In this document: piece by piece, positions 11,170 to 24,690 of the stretch | Layout of the letters: each line of letters starts with the position of its first letter | Position numbering within the stretch: the first letter of the stretch is position 1 | DNA from: Nageia nagi | Lineage: Eukaryota > Pinophyta | Reading direction: 5' to 3' | NCBI GenBank assembly: GCA_050084985.1 | Contig: JBITNC010000001.1 | Span: 194,928,001-194,992,000, forward strand | DNA length: 64,000 bases | Program-made: the position numbers and the translations under genes | Notes under the pieces: generated by a model | Seen by the model: the letters and a program-made list of their open reading frames with translations, nothing else | What the model was told of the DNA's origin: nothing | Database searches by the model: none

Positions 11170-13503
11170 ATGGTTCAAACTCATTCTCAAAAATTTCATC
11201 AAGAACAAGAGCCTCAAAATGAAAATGAATTCGAAGAAGGAGAAGGCCTTATATCTAGTTGGGATCCTCTAAGAAAAGAAACGCTTCGAGATGAAAACCT
11301 TAGGGTACAATAAGAGCCTTTGAAAAAATATTTACAATATGTTAGACAATGTCTAACATAATTAAGGATACCTACATCTTCACCCCATATACATATTCTT
11401 TCTCCATATGGAAGACATTTGAGGGAAGACAAAACACCAATAGTGAAAGAACCACCTAATGATGAAGAAGTGAAGGTACCTCCTTATAGAGCATAATAAG
11501 ATAATACAATAATGAAAATAGGTCTTTTCAGGCCTAAGTATAATTAGGTTACATGATACTTACCATATGGGTATTTAGTTTAATCTTACTTAAGAAGAGA
11601 AGATTATCCACCCTCTACAATTTTAAGAAAAATAGATAGTTTTGATTATAGGTTAATCTATAAATTCAAAAACTCATATACCACAAGAAAAAATTTCTTT
11701 AAGGTATATGAAAATCCTTATCATATCTTAAGATCAAAAACCCCATATCCTTTGGTAAGAATTCAAAAAATTACTAAAGGAAAACTAACTCAACCAAACT
11801 TACCAAGGTTCAAGTTCCAAGAAATACCTCCCTACCCTCATAAGAGAGAACCTACATCTCAAAGAAATGTGCATCAACAAAGAAGTGTATAACAATAAAA
11901 TATGCAACAACAATAAGAAATACTAGATCAATCTAGTCAACAAGTAGGAAATCCAATAAAATTCACTAAACACCATCAGGTTCAATCTCAATCAATGCCT
12001 AATATACTTCAAAATATGAATATGCCTAATATTCAACATCATCACCAGGTTCAAGCTCAATATATGCCAAATATGCCTCAAAATGTGAATATGCATAATA
12101 TTCAACATCAATATCAAGTTGGAATTGGTCAAGGTTTAAAGACAAGAAGTAAAAAACCATATAGGGCATGATCACTATCTCCTCAAAGCCATTGAGTGTA
12201 TAGATATTAATAACCCTACTTTGCTAAAAAGAAAGTAACCTCGTTATAAGAGAGATAAGATGAACTTCATATATATCATCTTCCTCCACCACAAGATAGG
12301 AAACAAGGATATCAATTTCTTTCTAGACCACCTCATAAAACTCCACCACCAACACCACCATATAGTGAATGTTATTATGAGGAAAATATACCCTCAGAAC
12401 ATCGATATGAACCTGCATAAGGATATGAAGGAGTAAACTTTCTGAGAGAAAAAGCATATCCAAGATATGAAGAATACCCTAGCTATTCACATAATTAACC
12501 AATGGAGAGGGTAGCACAAAAGGATAATGATTTATATAAGAGATTAAAAGATGTAGAAAAAATATTATCTATGCAAGAAAAGTAAAAAATGTCTTATGAG
12601 ATAATTTGTAATGAACTAATTCATCCTAGTGTTCCAAAGAAAGAAATTCTTTATAAGTTCAAAATTCCAAAAATTGAACCATTTAAAGGAAAAGAAGATC
12701 CTAAAGAACATATGAGGAAATTCAAATATTCAAGTTACTTGATTTCTAATGATGATGCATTGATGTTATGTATATTTCCTATGATGCTTGCTAGATAAGC
12801 AATGGATTGATATAATAACTTACTAGAACATAGTATCATCTCATACTCTCAATTAGCAAGTTTATTTCTAGAACATTTCAAAATCAACATCAAGGATAAA
12901 AATTCCATCATTTATCTCACAAGATTACAATAATTCTTAGATGAATCTATTATTGATTTCATTAGATGATGGAGGGTGATGTTATTTAGTATGCCCTATA
13001 CTACACCTTAAGAGGAATTGGTTAACTTATTTAGTCAAAGTTGCTTAAGACCTATTATTAGTACATTTTTTATTCAACAACATAAAAAATTTGAAGATGC
13101 TAACTCTCAAGTGATCATTATCGAAAGAGTTAAAATCCAAAATGGAGAGATAAAGGCTAAAAAGTAAGAAGGTTACACTAAAAAAGTCAAATACAAAAAA
13201 TAAATAAATAATTACCAAAAAATAAATTTTCCATTGTAAAAGATGTGGAACCATCATCATCTCAAAATATCAAAATGATTTGAAGCCTAGGAGGAAATAT
13301 ACACCTTTATGAAAACCTCTTTATGATATTTTGAAAAAAATATGTGATCATCAAATAATTACTTTGCTTGAAATAAGGCCAGAGAACCCTAAAAATAAAG
13401 ATAATAGATATTATAATGAAGAAAAATTCTTTCATTATCATCATCAAAAGAGTCACAATATAAATAAATGTTGAACCTTAAAAAATGTAGTCCAAGACTT
13501 AAT
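11170..13503 (+). pseudogene. gag: Element B gag, 5' portion (decayed)
   Basis: It starts MVQTHSQKFHQE, paralleling MVQTRSMTAKKM of element C. A glutamine- and proline-rich stretch follows (about 11800-12350). The Gag core at 12589-13200 has ICNELIHPSVPKKE, FKIPKIEPFKGKEDPKEH and IFPMMLAR, then TAA (12796-12798) before AMD and Y, then LTRLQ. A zinc-knuckle remnant (YHHQKSHNINKC-like, about 13430-13475) precedes QDLI at the insertion point of D. Many stops and frameshifts make it non-functional. Gag packages the RNA in virus-like particles. Confidence 0.85.
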
Positions 13504-16500
13504 TCTAATGCATCCACTTATTATCATCAACCAAAACCCTAATTTTCAGACCTAATGTTTTTTATATTTAAGCACTTGATATTCTAGGAATGAACCAGGA
13601 AATCCCACACGAGCTTAATAATGTTGCTAGCTAATTCAACACTCACATGGCAAGATTGGTCAAGAACCCAAGGTAACCAACCTTGATAAAAAATTTTGGT
13701 GTTAACTCTTCAACACTCACCCTATTAAAAATATGTGTCACCATTCTTATTCCATGTCCCATATGCAATAGGCTTTTTGATCATGGCATAGTGGTTTTCT
13801 ACTTGAGGTGCATACCATCCAAGAGATCACACTTACACTAAGTTAGCATCATCACCTAATGATAACTCTCCATATCATAGGAACAAATAGTTTTTCTTAT
13901 GCAAACTTCCATATGAGCAAGTAGCATTGCCTATGGAACAATCATCCTACCCCTATTTACTAACTACAAGTGGTATGATAACTAGTTACTCTCACCTCAT
14001 AATAGTAGTTTCTTTTATTGCTATCCCCACCTGACTCACATGTTGGAGGATATGAGTCACTAACCTGCCCATAACTATCGGCTAGGCCCACCATGTGGTC
14101 TGGCATCCCTATGTTTGTAACTTGGGGAGCCATGGATATTAAATAATATCCTCAAGTGATTTTTTAGTCTAATTTATTATTAAATGTGTTGATAAAAAGA
14201 ACCACCTATGGCCTACTAACCATAAATTAATATTCCCAAATAGTAAAGAGGGTATAAGACACCATGCCTAATACAAGTTCTAGGGTTTAACACCATTCAT
14301 CTTTACCCATGAAGTGTACATCAAAAGTCTTGGTTATAAGCTTGCTCAGGAAGTCACATAATTCTATTTATCCCATGCGTATTGTATTGTGTATATGATT
14401 CTACTTTTTAAAAATCCTTGTGTATACGTAAATTAATATGTTGTGAGGTAAGATCTAGCCACTATTGCTACAAAAGTAATGTGATGATAAGTATTCCTTG
14501 CATAAGGAATATTCCTTTTGTTTATCATTTAGTGGGGTAGGTTTACTTGGTGAAGTTTCTTCATCGTTTTCTTGCATTATTGCATTCATCTTAAAGGATC
14601 CCAAATGATCCCATTTAGTCCCATTGGGTCCCACTTGTACCCAATTTGATCCTAAGATTCCCTAAAATATCCCAATCGATCACAAATTATCATTTGGAAC
14701 CTTAGTTCAAATTTGGGATTCATTCTAAGTTATTGTGATAATTTTGGATTTGTCAGGATTAATAACCTACTTCTATAGGAATATATGCTTCATTATTTGT
14801 AATACCCATTAACCATTTTCTTATAAAAATAAATATTAATTCCTACTATCTACGCAATTGTTGCTAATTAAAATATTAATCATAACATGTAACAATTATA
14901 ATGTTGTTTGTAAGGAAACTCATTAGTATTTTCCAAACACAAAGTCACCTAATTTTCATTTACCATTCATTATACTATTAAGAGATAAATACAATACAAT
15001 CCTTATTGATCATTTCTTAGTTAATAATCAATTACAAGAAGGATGAATACATCTTGTAAACTTCATTTGTCACATCTAAGATAATGACAAAGCTTTAATA
15101 AACTTATTACAAAGGATATTAGTACATCATAAGGCTAGTACAAAAGTAATACAAAAGCCACTATATCATCTTATGGACTCATATTGTCATAGAACACCTC
15201 CATCAAGCAATGAGCATCGAACATTGAACATTGAACGACTCCATAGACATTTGGTGTATGGGTCAAGTACTAGGAGGGAGGAGGATTAGGATAACCCCAT
15301 TTCTTTGTGACCATTATGTATGCAAATGTATTTAAACATCTCATTTTATTATTGACCTCGTGAGGAATTTAATTCCCTTAAATTAACCTCACTTCCTTGG
15401 CCACATCCTTTTTATTTTATTTCTTCCCATTTTATAAATTATTCAAGTATTATTCTATTTACTTGGTAAAAGCAAATTATTACTTTCTATATTAATTCTC
15501 AGTATCCCATTTTTGAATATTTCTACTATACTTTCAAAAACTCACTTTATTATTTTCATAACAAATTCTTACAATATTTAAAGTAAACAATACTTACTAT
15601 TTATCCATTCTCTATGTCAATTCAATCAATATACCAAGAAATAGACTATCATATATCCCTTTTGTTTTTATATCATTTACCTTTATAATATTTTTATTTA
15701 ACTAATCCATCCTCTAACCATTGTGGTCAAATACACCTTATTATTTTTATATAAAAATAATGTTAAACCATCACAATATCAATCACTATAAATTTAATAA
15801 TATTTAACCATTGTTTACATCATAACATTAACAACATAAATAAATGTATTATAACATACCTATCCATATCGTACTTCTTTAATTTGCTAATATTTTCATT
15901 CCTCTTTCTAAGTTATAAATCTTTAACTTAATAACGCTATTTGAATACACTCGATTCTATTACAAAGGCTTTCAAATCATATTATCATATGAAACCTACC
16001 TCTACCGATTATTAGGCCAAATTCCAAAATTTAACCATTAAACTTCTTGTCCAAACACAAGAAGGAAGCAGTAATTCTACCTAGTTTTGGATAACTCCAA
16101 TTCATACGCAGGTCTAAAACCACATATTCGTAAGAGAAAGAAAGGAAATGATAGTAAGACGAGGAATACTTCTCGAAGCCACTGCATTTCCTTTTTTTTT
16201 ATTATATAATTGATGTCATGGGTCCTTCATTCTTGGCATAACAAAAGAAGGGTCGAGTAAATATCAAAACTCATTACGCCTTCTAATCTCACGCCTCCAT
16301 TTTCAAAAGAATTCGTGCAGTAAGTGGGTATAAGGGCATCAACAGGCACAAGTCATGATACTCAGGAGAATATACCATAGATTTTTTGAAACAAAAGAGA
16401 TGCAACCTCTGTAAATTTTGTAACAGGGTGTGCTTCCGTACAAACTTGCAGAGATATCTAATGATCCATTTCAAAAGCTTGGGACAGTTTACTTCAAGGC

Positions 16501-18340
16501 AAACTCAGAGAGGGGATTTCTAATGACGTAGAGATGTTGTATTGGCATATATAAATGCATACGGTTTGAATTATTTCTGTGAAGTAACAACATTTATCAG
16601 AGAAATATATCTCGTTGTAAAATTGGCGAAAGACCAAATCCAAGGAGGCATAGTATCCAGCAAAAGTAGTTGGAATAGTCTCTCAACAAATATTTGGTTG
16701 CGAGACCCAATAGCCGTGTAGGCAAATCGTGGTAGAACACTAAGATATTGGAATTATCTGACATTTATACATAGACAGAAATGGTTACGGAATTTTACGC
16801 AGAATGGGAAGGTCGTGGATTTAAAATCAATTGTATTAATTAATATAAATCCAGATTCTAAAACCTTTGCCAAAATGTTTTTCCAGCACGGACCATCATA
16901 AGATCTTTCGAATGAAAGGGATTTTACACCAAATGTTATGGTTGTGAGAATGAACAACGATTCCTTATGACTGCAGATTTGACTACCGCATGGTACGCAA
17001 CAGAGTGAGGAAAATAAGCACTTATTCTACTGTGCCCTCCCATGGTATCTGAAATGGGTATTAATTTACTAGAAGATCTACGAGAGGGAAAGTCTAAGGA
17101 AGGATCCAATAAACTTTTCGTGATGATACATGAGAAATCTAGTCTTGTCAAACAAACAATAAATATACCATCAACAAATTTCAAATAGGTAATATAATAA
17201 CTATACTCCTTTCAAAGGATAAGAAATTTAAATGACAAGAAATACCAACTATTACATGGAGTATATCAAATAAAGTGGTTAATGTATCTTGTCAAATGAG
17301 ACAAGGTCTCTAGACAAATTAATTTCATAAACTTTTTGCAATTAACCCTTTCATACAACATCATGTAGGACTACATTTCGAAAATGAAAAAGAATGCATC
17401 TGGATTGAAAGAGGGAGAGGCTTCTCTTCTTTACGTAATTCTACATCCAAATTTGAGAAAATAAAAAATGAAATAATAATAGATAGGTAGGTAGGTGTTT
17501 TTCTTAAGGTTCCACCCCTTTATTTATAGCCAAGGAGGTTCAAGTGTGTCCAAATGAACATCTTCTCACACTTTTAATAATTTTTGGAGTAGGTTTACTT
17601 AAATTTGTTGATGATAGAAATTGTATTAAATACCTTGGAGCCTTTTTTATTAACTAAAAAATTAGTGCCAACTATTATCCACACCTGACACAAGAAAATA
17701 AAACTAAGTATGGTCATTACTCCATTATTTTCCTACTCATTAAATATCTTGTAACACCACAAGGAGACTTTAGTATTTTTCTAATAGTGTTTTTACTATT
17801 AGCCCCACGTGGCAATAGTATGGGCACTCATTTTAAACTTTTATCCCATAAAATTTATTTTTCTAACCTTATAGAAATTATTCTTTTTTTCCTCTATTTT
17901 CAAATTCAAATTTCAGAAACACAAAACAAGAGAAACACACACTTACTTGCAATGGTCATCTCATCCTACAAGGCAAGATTAATCCACACATATTTGCAAA
18001 TATATTTTCATCAAAAAATTGGCAATCATAGTACTTACTTTACATGCAACTACATGATTTACAATGGTCATAGGGTGTGTCAGTGAATCAATGTGAATTG
18101 TTTTCTCCTTCTTACCCTTCCATTCCCGTCACTAATTCATCTTTAGTCCTCAAGGTTTTTGGATCGCTTCTCCATCTCGAGGTGACCTATGTCAAAACAT
18201 CCTAAAGCCAACATCAAATTTTCATAAATGATGTATATTCTTTTATCAAACTTATCATTACCATAGCATTATTCAAACATAATCCATTCAAATCCTCAAT
18301 TGTACTCAAGGTCAAATAGTATTTGAGGTGGGTCATGACA
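13504..18340 (-). mobile_element. Element D: 4.8-kb insertion in element B gag, probably LTR-derived, minus orientation
   Basis: TTAAT occurs at 13499-13503 and 18341-18345. Joining there restores the gag frame QDLINNKKLEVDNP, matching QDLIDSRKIDVDNP of element C. On the minus strand the insert begins TGTCATGACCCACC, an LTR-like start, and ends CATTAGA. A minus-strand TATA-like CTATAAATA lies at 17521-17530. No pol motif and no second LTR copy are visible, so it may be a very long solo LTR, a non-autonomous element or a composite. It contains a PPR-like remnant at about 16290-17185. Confidence 0.7.
16290..17185 (+). pseudogene. Decayed PPR-like fragment inside element D
   Basis: Translating the + strand across frameshifts gives pieces typical of plant pentatricopeptide repeats: NFVTGCASVQTCRDI near 16400-16455, MVTEFYAEWEG near 16785, and INPDSKTFAKMF near 16838-16875. 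These resemble 'TF..VL.ACA', 'MI.GYAQNG' and 'I.PDSKTFASVL'. Stops are frequent and no frame stays open over 100 codons. Base composition is less AT-rich than the flanks. PPR proteins bind organellar RNA; this copy is dead. Confidence is modest because each match is short. Confidence 0.4.
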
Positions 18341-18675
18341 TTAATTAACAACAAGAAGTTGGAGGTGGATAATCCTATCTCAATTCCTAATCAAAATTTG
18401 GGAATTTAGCAAAACCCACTTCCACAACACCCAACAAACAACATCTTGTTACATTCAAGTGAAATGTAGGTGATACATAAATGAAGTAAAGATGATTCTT
18501 GAAATATCATAGGCATGATAAGTGTTGTTATAAGAGCTCAAAAGACCAAGGGAGATAAAATGGTGTACCAAACAATTAGCAAGATAAGAATCATGTGCCA
18601 CCACACATACCTAAATCACAACCTCATAAAGTTTCTATTAAAGGCTCTCTACAACAATAACCAAAAGGTTCACAA
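18341..18675 (+). pseudogene. gag: Element B gag, 3' portion
   Basis: After element D the gag frame resumes with NNKKLEVDNPISIPNQNLGI, parallel to SRKIDVDNPVVPSNQNLGI of C at 29838-29895. It ends KGSLQQ then TAA (18658-18660), at the same place where C has KGALQR then TAA (30159-30161). Confidence 0.8.
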
Positions 18676-18699
18676 GTAAAGTTATCCTTGTTTGAGTTG

Positions 18700-19975
18700 T
18701 TACAATAATCTAGAGATAATAGAGATGTTATGAATCAACTATTTCAAACAAATGAAATAGACATTAATAATCTAGAGAGTTTCACAACCTTTATGGGAAA
18801 AATTAAAAATAATAAAAAATCTGTAATAGTTTTTTATGATCATGAATTAAAGTATCCCAAAAGAATACAAGGATTAGATCCACCATTGCATATCATAGCC
18901 AAGGTTGATGGAAAAATATTTAAAAGAATTTTAGTTGATGGAGGATTAGATATTAATATTATTTCAATGATTAAATACAAAAATTTAAAAAATTCCTTTT
19001 TCACATATTTGTGCACCATCTCTCCAACTGAAAGCATTTACTGATGCTTTATATTCAATAGTAGGGTTAATTTTGTTACCTATCACTATAGGATCAAAGA
19101 TGTTATAAACATTACAACAAGTTATTGAAGAAGATATCACACAATATAATATTATATTAGGAAGAACTTGGATAAAATATATGCAATGTGTCTGATCGAC
19201 ATGTCATAATTGTTTGAAATATATTCATGAAGGAGTAGTACAATGTGTACCTAGAGATGAGAAACCATATTTATATTATAACACTACTTATTTACCTAAT
19301 GATATAGCTTTACCATCTACTCATTTTTTCATTATGCCTATACTAAAGAATGAGCCATTGGTAATTAATGTCGATAAAAATGATCATCCTTCATCAAATT
19401 TTTTAAATGAAAAGCCAACTATTGATCAATCTAAATTAATTAACGATCATCAAGAAGTTGATAACAGCTTACAATAAAAAATAACTCCCACACCATAAGA
19501 AAAAGAATCTTAGGAAGAAAGAGTCTGTAAGCTAGATAAATTAAATAAAGCCTCTTCATCAAAAGATTAATCTCAAGTAAACATCTCATCTCAAAGAAAT
19601 GATGCTAAAGATGATAAATTATCCGATATTTATCTAGTAACCATAAAGTCATCTAACTTGGGTATAGAGGAATATGATATTAATGATGTAATATTTAATA
19701 TTCCTTCCATCTAAGATATTGGATGACCTAAAGCATCACCTTGTGTGGTAGGTCAATTGGTGCCACTGGGAAATAAGCCTAATCAAACATTATTTATATA
19801 TGTAAGTCCTATTGAATCAACACCAATTCCTCTACATAAAATTAATGAAGGTGTATTTTGCAATTCATTAGAATACTTATCACCTTTCATATGATCCTTT
19901 GTTTAAAGATACTTTTGTAAATGTCAATGGAAAGGACATGGTTTAGGTCGATACAAAAAAGAACCTAGATACATG
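18700..19975 (+). pseudogene. Element B aspartic protease region with G-patch-like tail
   Basis: The 104-codon frame at 18730-19044 contains IQGLDPPLHIIAKVDGKIF and RILVDGGLDINI, the retropepsin active-site region (DGG in place of the usual DTG/DSG). After a frameshift come EEDITQYNIILGRTW and CLKYIHEGVVQCVPRDEK (19199-19261). The segment ends CQWKGHGLGRYKKEP (about 19925-19975), a glycine-rich G-patch-like motif also present in C. Frameshifts and stops inactivate it. Confidence 0.82.
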
Positions 19976-20439
19976 ATTGATATTCATTATCAATTACCAT
20001 TTGATAAAAAATGTTTAGGGTATACAAGAGAGAATAAAAATATTCTATTGTAGAAATGGTTGAGTTAAAACCAAAAAACCTTGAGTATGAAGAGTTAATT
20101 CAAATTTTTGAAAGGATGATCAATTAAAATGAAATAGAGTTTGATATATCAATACCTGAATATCTATTTTGTAACATGTTTCATATTGAAGATATATCTA
20201 ATGAAGTTTTAGAAAAAAAATCTCTTGATTGGTTTGGAAGTGATGAGTTTGAATCATGGAGTCCAGTAACTTCAAATAACTCTTCATCACATTTCATGGT
20301 TAATGAGGATAATGTAGACTTTTTCACTCATTTCTAAGAATCCAACAATACAAGAATTTAAAGATATAAATGTTATATTCCAAACCTTTGAATCCACCAT
20401 AAATACAACCCTAATTGAGAAAAATATTGGTGAAGATGA

Positions 20440-21945
20440 GGAATATAACCTAGATGATAAAAATTGGATTTCATTGCCCAACCAATTGGAAGAGGGATCC
20501 CATATGTTGATTGAAGAAATAATCAATGTAGATATAAGTGATGATCCTAAAAATCCTAATATTGTTCAATTAGGAAAATCCTTAAATGAAAAATAAAGAG
20601 ATACATTCATGTCCATTATTAAAGAAAAAACATAAAGTATTTGCATGGTCCTATGTAGATATGCCTAGGATGGGTTCAAAATTAGTGGTAGACAACTTAT
20701 ATATTAAAAAAGATGCTAATCCTGTTAAACAAAAGTTACAAAAGATGCATCCCACAATAGCTTTAATGGTAAAAGAAGAATTACAAAAGCTATTAGAAGT
20801 AAGATTTATCCAATATATTGATTATTTTGATTAGATATCCAATATGGTTTTGATTAAAAAATCTAATGGAAAGATTCATATTTGTATAGATTTTAGTGAT
20901 CTCAGTAAAGCATGTCCAAAAGATTATTTTCCACTTCCAAATATTGACAATTTGGTTGATGCTATCCCTGGATACAAAATGCTTTCACTCATGGATAGAT
21001 TTTATGGATATAATTAGATAAAAGTAGATACAAAAGATCAACATAAAATAACATTCACAATACCCTAGGGAACCTTTTGTTAAAAAGTAATGCCCTTTGG
21101 TTTAAAGAATACTAAGGCAACTTATCAAAGAGAAATGATATATATCCTTCATGACTACATGCATGATATCATGGATGATTATGTATATGATTTGTTGGCT
21201 AATACAAAACTAGAAAACAACATTTAGAAGTTCTTATAAAGATCTTTGATAGGTTGTTAGAACATAATGTTAGACTAAATCGAAAGAAATGTGTCTTTGG
21301 AGTTACTTTAGAGAAGTTACTTAGTTTTATTGTATCAAGATGAGGAATTGAAGTAGATCCCAATAAAATAAAGGCCATTGTAAATATGTCTCCTCCAAAT
21401 ATAAAATAATTACAATGTTTGCAAGGAAAATTACAAGCAATAAGGCACTTTATATTAGAATTATATGATAAATGCAAACTTTTTAATAAATTGTTAGAAG
21501 AGAGAATCAAGTTTCACGAGGATAATGAACAATAAGAAGCATTTGATGAGATAAAACACTATATTTTATCACCACTAGTGTTAATTCCTCTAAGAGATGG
21601 AGAACCATTTTTACTTAATTCATTAGCCATATAAATCACATTTGGCATCATGCTTACTCAAAGAATGAAAATAACAAGGGACAAGCCATATACTATCTTA
21701 GTTGAACTCTAATTGATTATGAGATAAGATATGTGTAAATGTAAAATTTGTACCAAATAATAGTTTTTGCAAAAAAGATACTCAGACATTATATGCTAAA
21801 CCATACAACTTATATGATTGCTAAAGCATATCCATTTAAATACGTAATGAACAAAACTTACCAAAATACAAGAACATCTAAATGGATCATGCATTTAACA
21901 AAATTTGATTTACAATTCACAAGTCAAAAATCTATAAAGGGTTAG
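20440..21945 (+). pseudogene. pol: Element B reverse transcriptase and first RNase H (decayed)
   Basis: NWISLPNQLEEGSH (20462) and LGKSLNEK lead into RT. KMHPTIALMVKEELQKLLE, KIHICIDFSDLSKACPKD and LSLMDRFYGYN are recognisable. The catalytic box reads DYVYDLL (about 21178-21200), so one of the two paired aspartates of YVDD is lost. IVSR is followed by TGA (21341-21343) at the same codon as in C, then GIEVDPNKIKAIVNM. RNase H remnants include LRHYMLNHTTYMIAKAYP (21778-21840) and TSKWIMHLTKFDLQF (about 21870). Confidence 0.87.
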
Positions 21946-21954
21946 GTTATAGCC

Positions 21955-22430
21955 AATTATCTCGTAGAAGCACCATTGTAAGATGATAAACTTTTTGTAA
22001 TTGAACTACTAGATGAATGTGTATTCCAACTAGATGAAAGGGAAACTCTTGTTGATCCTGAAGAAGAATGGGATATGGTAATCAACCTTGAAAACTCTTG
22101 ATGTGAATGAAGTGGGGGGGTTGGTGTTGTATTTATTACACCATAAGGGGTGCCCATACCATATTATTTCAAATTAACTTTCCCATGCATGAATAATAAT
22201 GTTGAATATGAAGCTTTAATATTGGCTATGAAGATCACCATAAAATTAAAAATAAAGTAAAAGTTATCAGTGACTCATTGCTAATATCAAATTAAGTCAA
22301 ATTAATTTTTCAATGTAAAGAACCATTACTTCAAATATATAAGAAGTTAGTAGATATGCTACTACAATCATTTGAGAAATATGAGATGGAAGCAATGCCT
22401 CGATCAACTAATAGGTTTTCTGATGCCATG
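21955..22430 (+). pseudogene. Element B second RNase H (archaeal-like type)
   Basis: Remnants with frameshifts include WDMVINLENS, GVGVVFITP and NNNVEYEALILAMK, followed by ISDSLLISN. These parallel the better preserved copy in C at 33369-33872. A second RNase H after the first is a hallmark of the Tat group of Ty3/gypsy elements. Confidence 0.78.
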
Positions 22431-22499
22431 ATGTCAATTGGATCTCTAATATCTTAATATCCTCATCAACATGCCATTCATATCAAAATAATTCAAATT

Positions 22500-23820
22500 A
22501 CCAAATCTTCCTTGGATGCAAATGATGAATTATATGAAGTTTTGGATATTAATATAGAATATAAAAACTTATGGCATATCCAATTAGATAAATTTTTGAG
22601 AGATGGATTCTTACCTCAGGATTTAACTAAATCAACTAAAAAGGCATTCAAATTAAAAGCTTCCTATTATTGCATGCTAGGAGACGTGTTGTATCATAGG
22701 GGTTTTGATGGCATATTACTTAGATATTTAGAATGGGCAGATTCACAAATTGTAATCTAATGTGCACATGATGGAATATGTGGAGGAAAATTTAGTGGTC
22801 CAACCATCACAAAATAATTAATATGCATGGGATATTATTGGATTACAATAGAACATTATTGCATTGAATATATCAAGAAATGCTTTTAGTGCTAACAACA
22901 TGCCAATCTATATATTCAACCATCACAAGCCTTACAACCAATGCAATCATTATGGTTATTCTTAAGATGGACATTAAATATTATAGGTCAAATCTCACCC
23001 ACATCATCAGGTGGTTATAAATTCATAATTACAACTATAGAATATTTTATAAAATAGATTAAGGCTATCTCTATGATTTCTACCAAAGGTATTAAAATAG
23101 TAGAATTCATTTAACATCAGATTATATGTCATTTTGGGATTCTAGCTCAAATTATGATTGATAATAGAAAAAAGAGGTATTGGATTTATGTAAGGGATAC
23201 TACATCATGATTGGATTCTCAATGCCTTACTATCCTTAAGGGAATGAACAAACTAAAGCTACAAACAAAACCATTAGAAGTTTTTTTAAAAAAATAGTTA
23301 ACAATGCCCATAGAGATTGGCATACAAGGATTCCATATAATTTATGGGCATATCATATGAGCATTATAACTCCTACTAGGGGAACCCAATTCTCTTTAGT
23401 TTATGGGGGAAAAGCAATACTACCATTGGAAATTAAAATTCCTTCCTTACGTATCACATTACAAGATTATATAATAGATGAAGCAACTCATCAAACCAGA
23501 TTGGATCAATTATTATTATTGAATGAAAGGTGAATTGATGCACTAGAACATATGCAAACTTATCAAATGCATATCAAGAAAACTTTTAATAAAAAGGTCA
23601 AAATTCATGAATTTAATATCAGAGATTTAGTGCTTAAATAAAATCAACAAACCTTATGAATGGAACATCAACTTCGTGATAAATTCATCCCTAATTGGTT
23701 AGGACTATATATTATTAAAAAATCATTTGGTTGAAGAGCCTACCAATCATTTGATATGGAAGGAAATGATGAGTGTGAGCCCATAAACATCATGCATCTT
23801 CATCCTTTTTATAGTCAAAA
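22500..23820 (+). pseudogene. Element B integrase (decayed)
   Basis: The 82-codon frame at 22512-22760 is the N-terminal extension. HDGICGGKFSGPTITK, a stop, LICMGYYW and YIKKCF carry the HHCC zinc-binding region. The core shows IGQISPTSSGGYKFIITT, FGILAQIMIDNR and ATNKTIRS. The end has NWLGLYIIKKSFG and EPINIMHLHPFY. Frameshifts and stops are frequent. Confidence 0.83.
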
Positions 23821-23924
23821 ACTTTCATATCAATTTGTACATATTGTAAATATATTTTAATTAAGTAAATATTATGTAAAAACTAATAGATATGCATAAA
23901 TTGGATAGAGATGATGATAAAAAG

Positions 23925-24690
23925 GAGCAAAATTGTTCACATACCATCTGAAATAAGAGGAATATGATAAACTCTATGGTTTGAAAAAATAAGATATCTA
24001 GAAGATAGGGCTATATCCAAATTCACCTTTCAAGGGGATCAATATTTTCTTCAATTTCTAGTTGACATATGAAGGAATTTAGATTTGAATTATTATCTAA
24101 GTAAATATGATGGATGGGAAATATGTGTTAAAGAAGATAATATTTATATTCATATAGATTGATCTATATATTTCTTAGGCTTTTGGTATTCCAATACGTA
24201 AATACATAAAATAAAATTGTTATGCTTGTATTGGCCCACTATAGCACCTAGAATCATACTTGATTGCACTTTTAACTATTGGGTTTTAGACATTGCATCT
24301 CAAAATCTACAAAGCTTACATCCAATCAGGACTTGTATAAATCATCTTGTAGGAGACTTGTGTCATTAAAAGTTAATATATGACTTTTCTCCTATATTTG
24401 TACCCCAACCTAAAAAAATAAAGGGAGTAAAAAGAAATATCAACAAATGATTTTCTCAAGTAAAAGCAAAGTTTAACTCACTTTAATCTTATGATCATGT
24501 AGAAAAAATGGTAATAACTAAAAAGTTAGAAACTTTTAAGCAAACATAATTCCAATTTAATTATGCTAATCTAAATTTCATGGATAGGTATAGAGGGGAT
24601 GATTACATGATATTACTTAAAAAAAAAACATCCTTCTACACTTATTTCTCACTTTCTAGCTTTGCAAAAAGATATTTAGTGAGTGATAGC
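23925..24690 (+). pseudogene. Element B ORF3, 5' part: first domain copy and start of the second
   Basis: Recognisable strings are FQGDQYFLQFL, NYYLSKYDGWEICVKEDNIY, LYWPTIAPRIILDC (about 24229-24267) and LIYDFSPIFVPQP (about 24370-24408). They match the domain repeated twice in element C ORF3. The reading breaks at 24690 where element C is inserted and resumes at 42392. Function is unknown; it takes the position after integrase where envelope-like or other extra ORFs occur in plant Ty3 elements. Stops are present. Confidence 0.72.

Noticed and set aside
21201-21240. Frame problems in element B RT suggesting programmed frameshifting
   Set aside because: Indels are scattered through the whole element and not at slippery sites; simple decay explains them.
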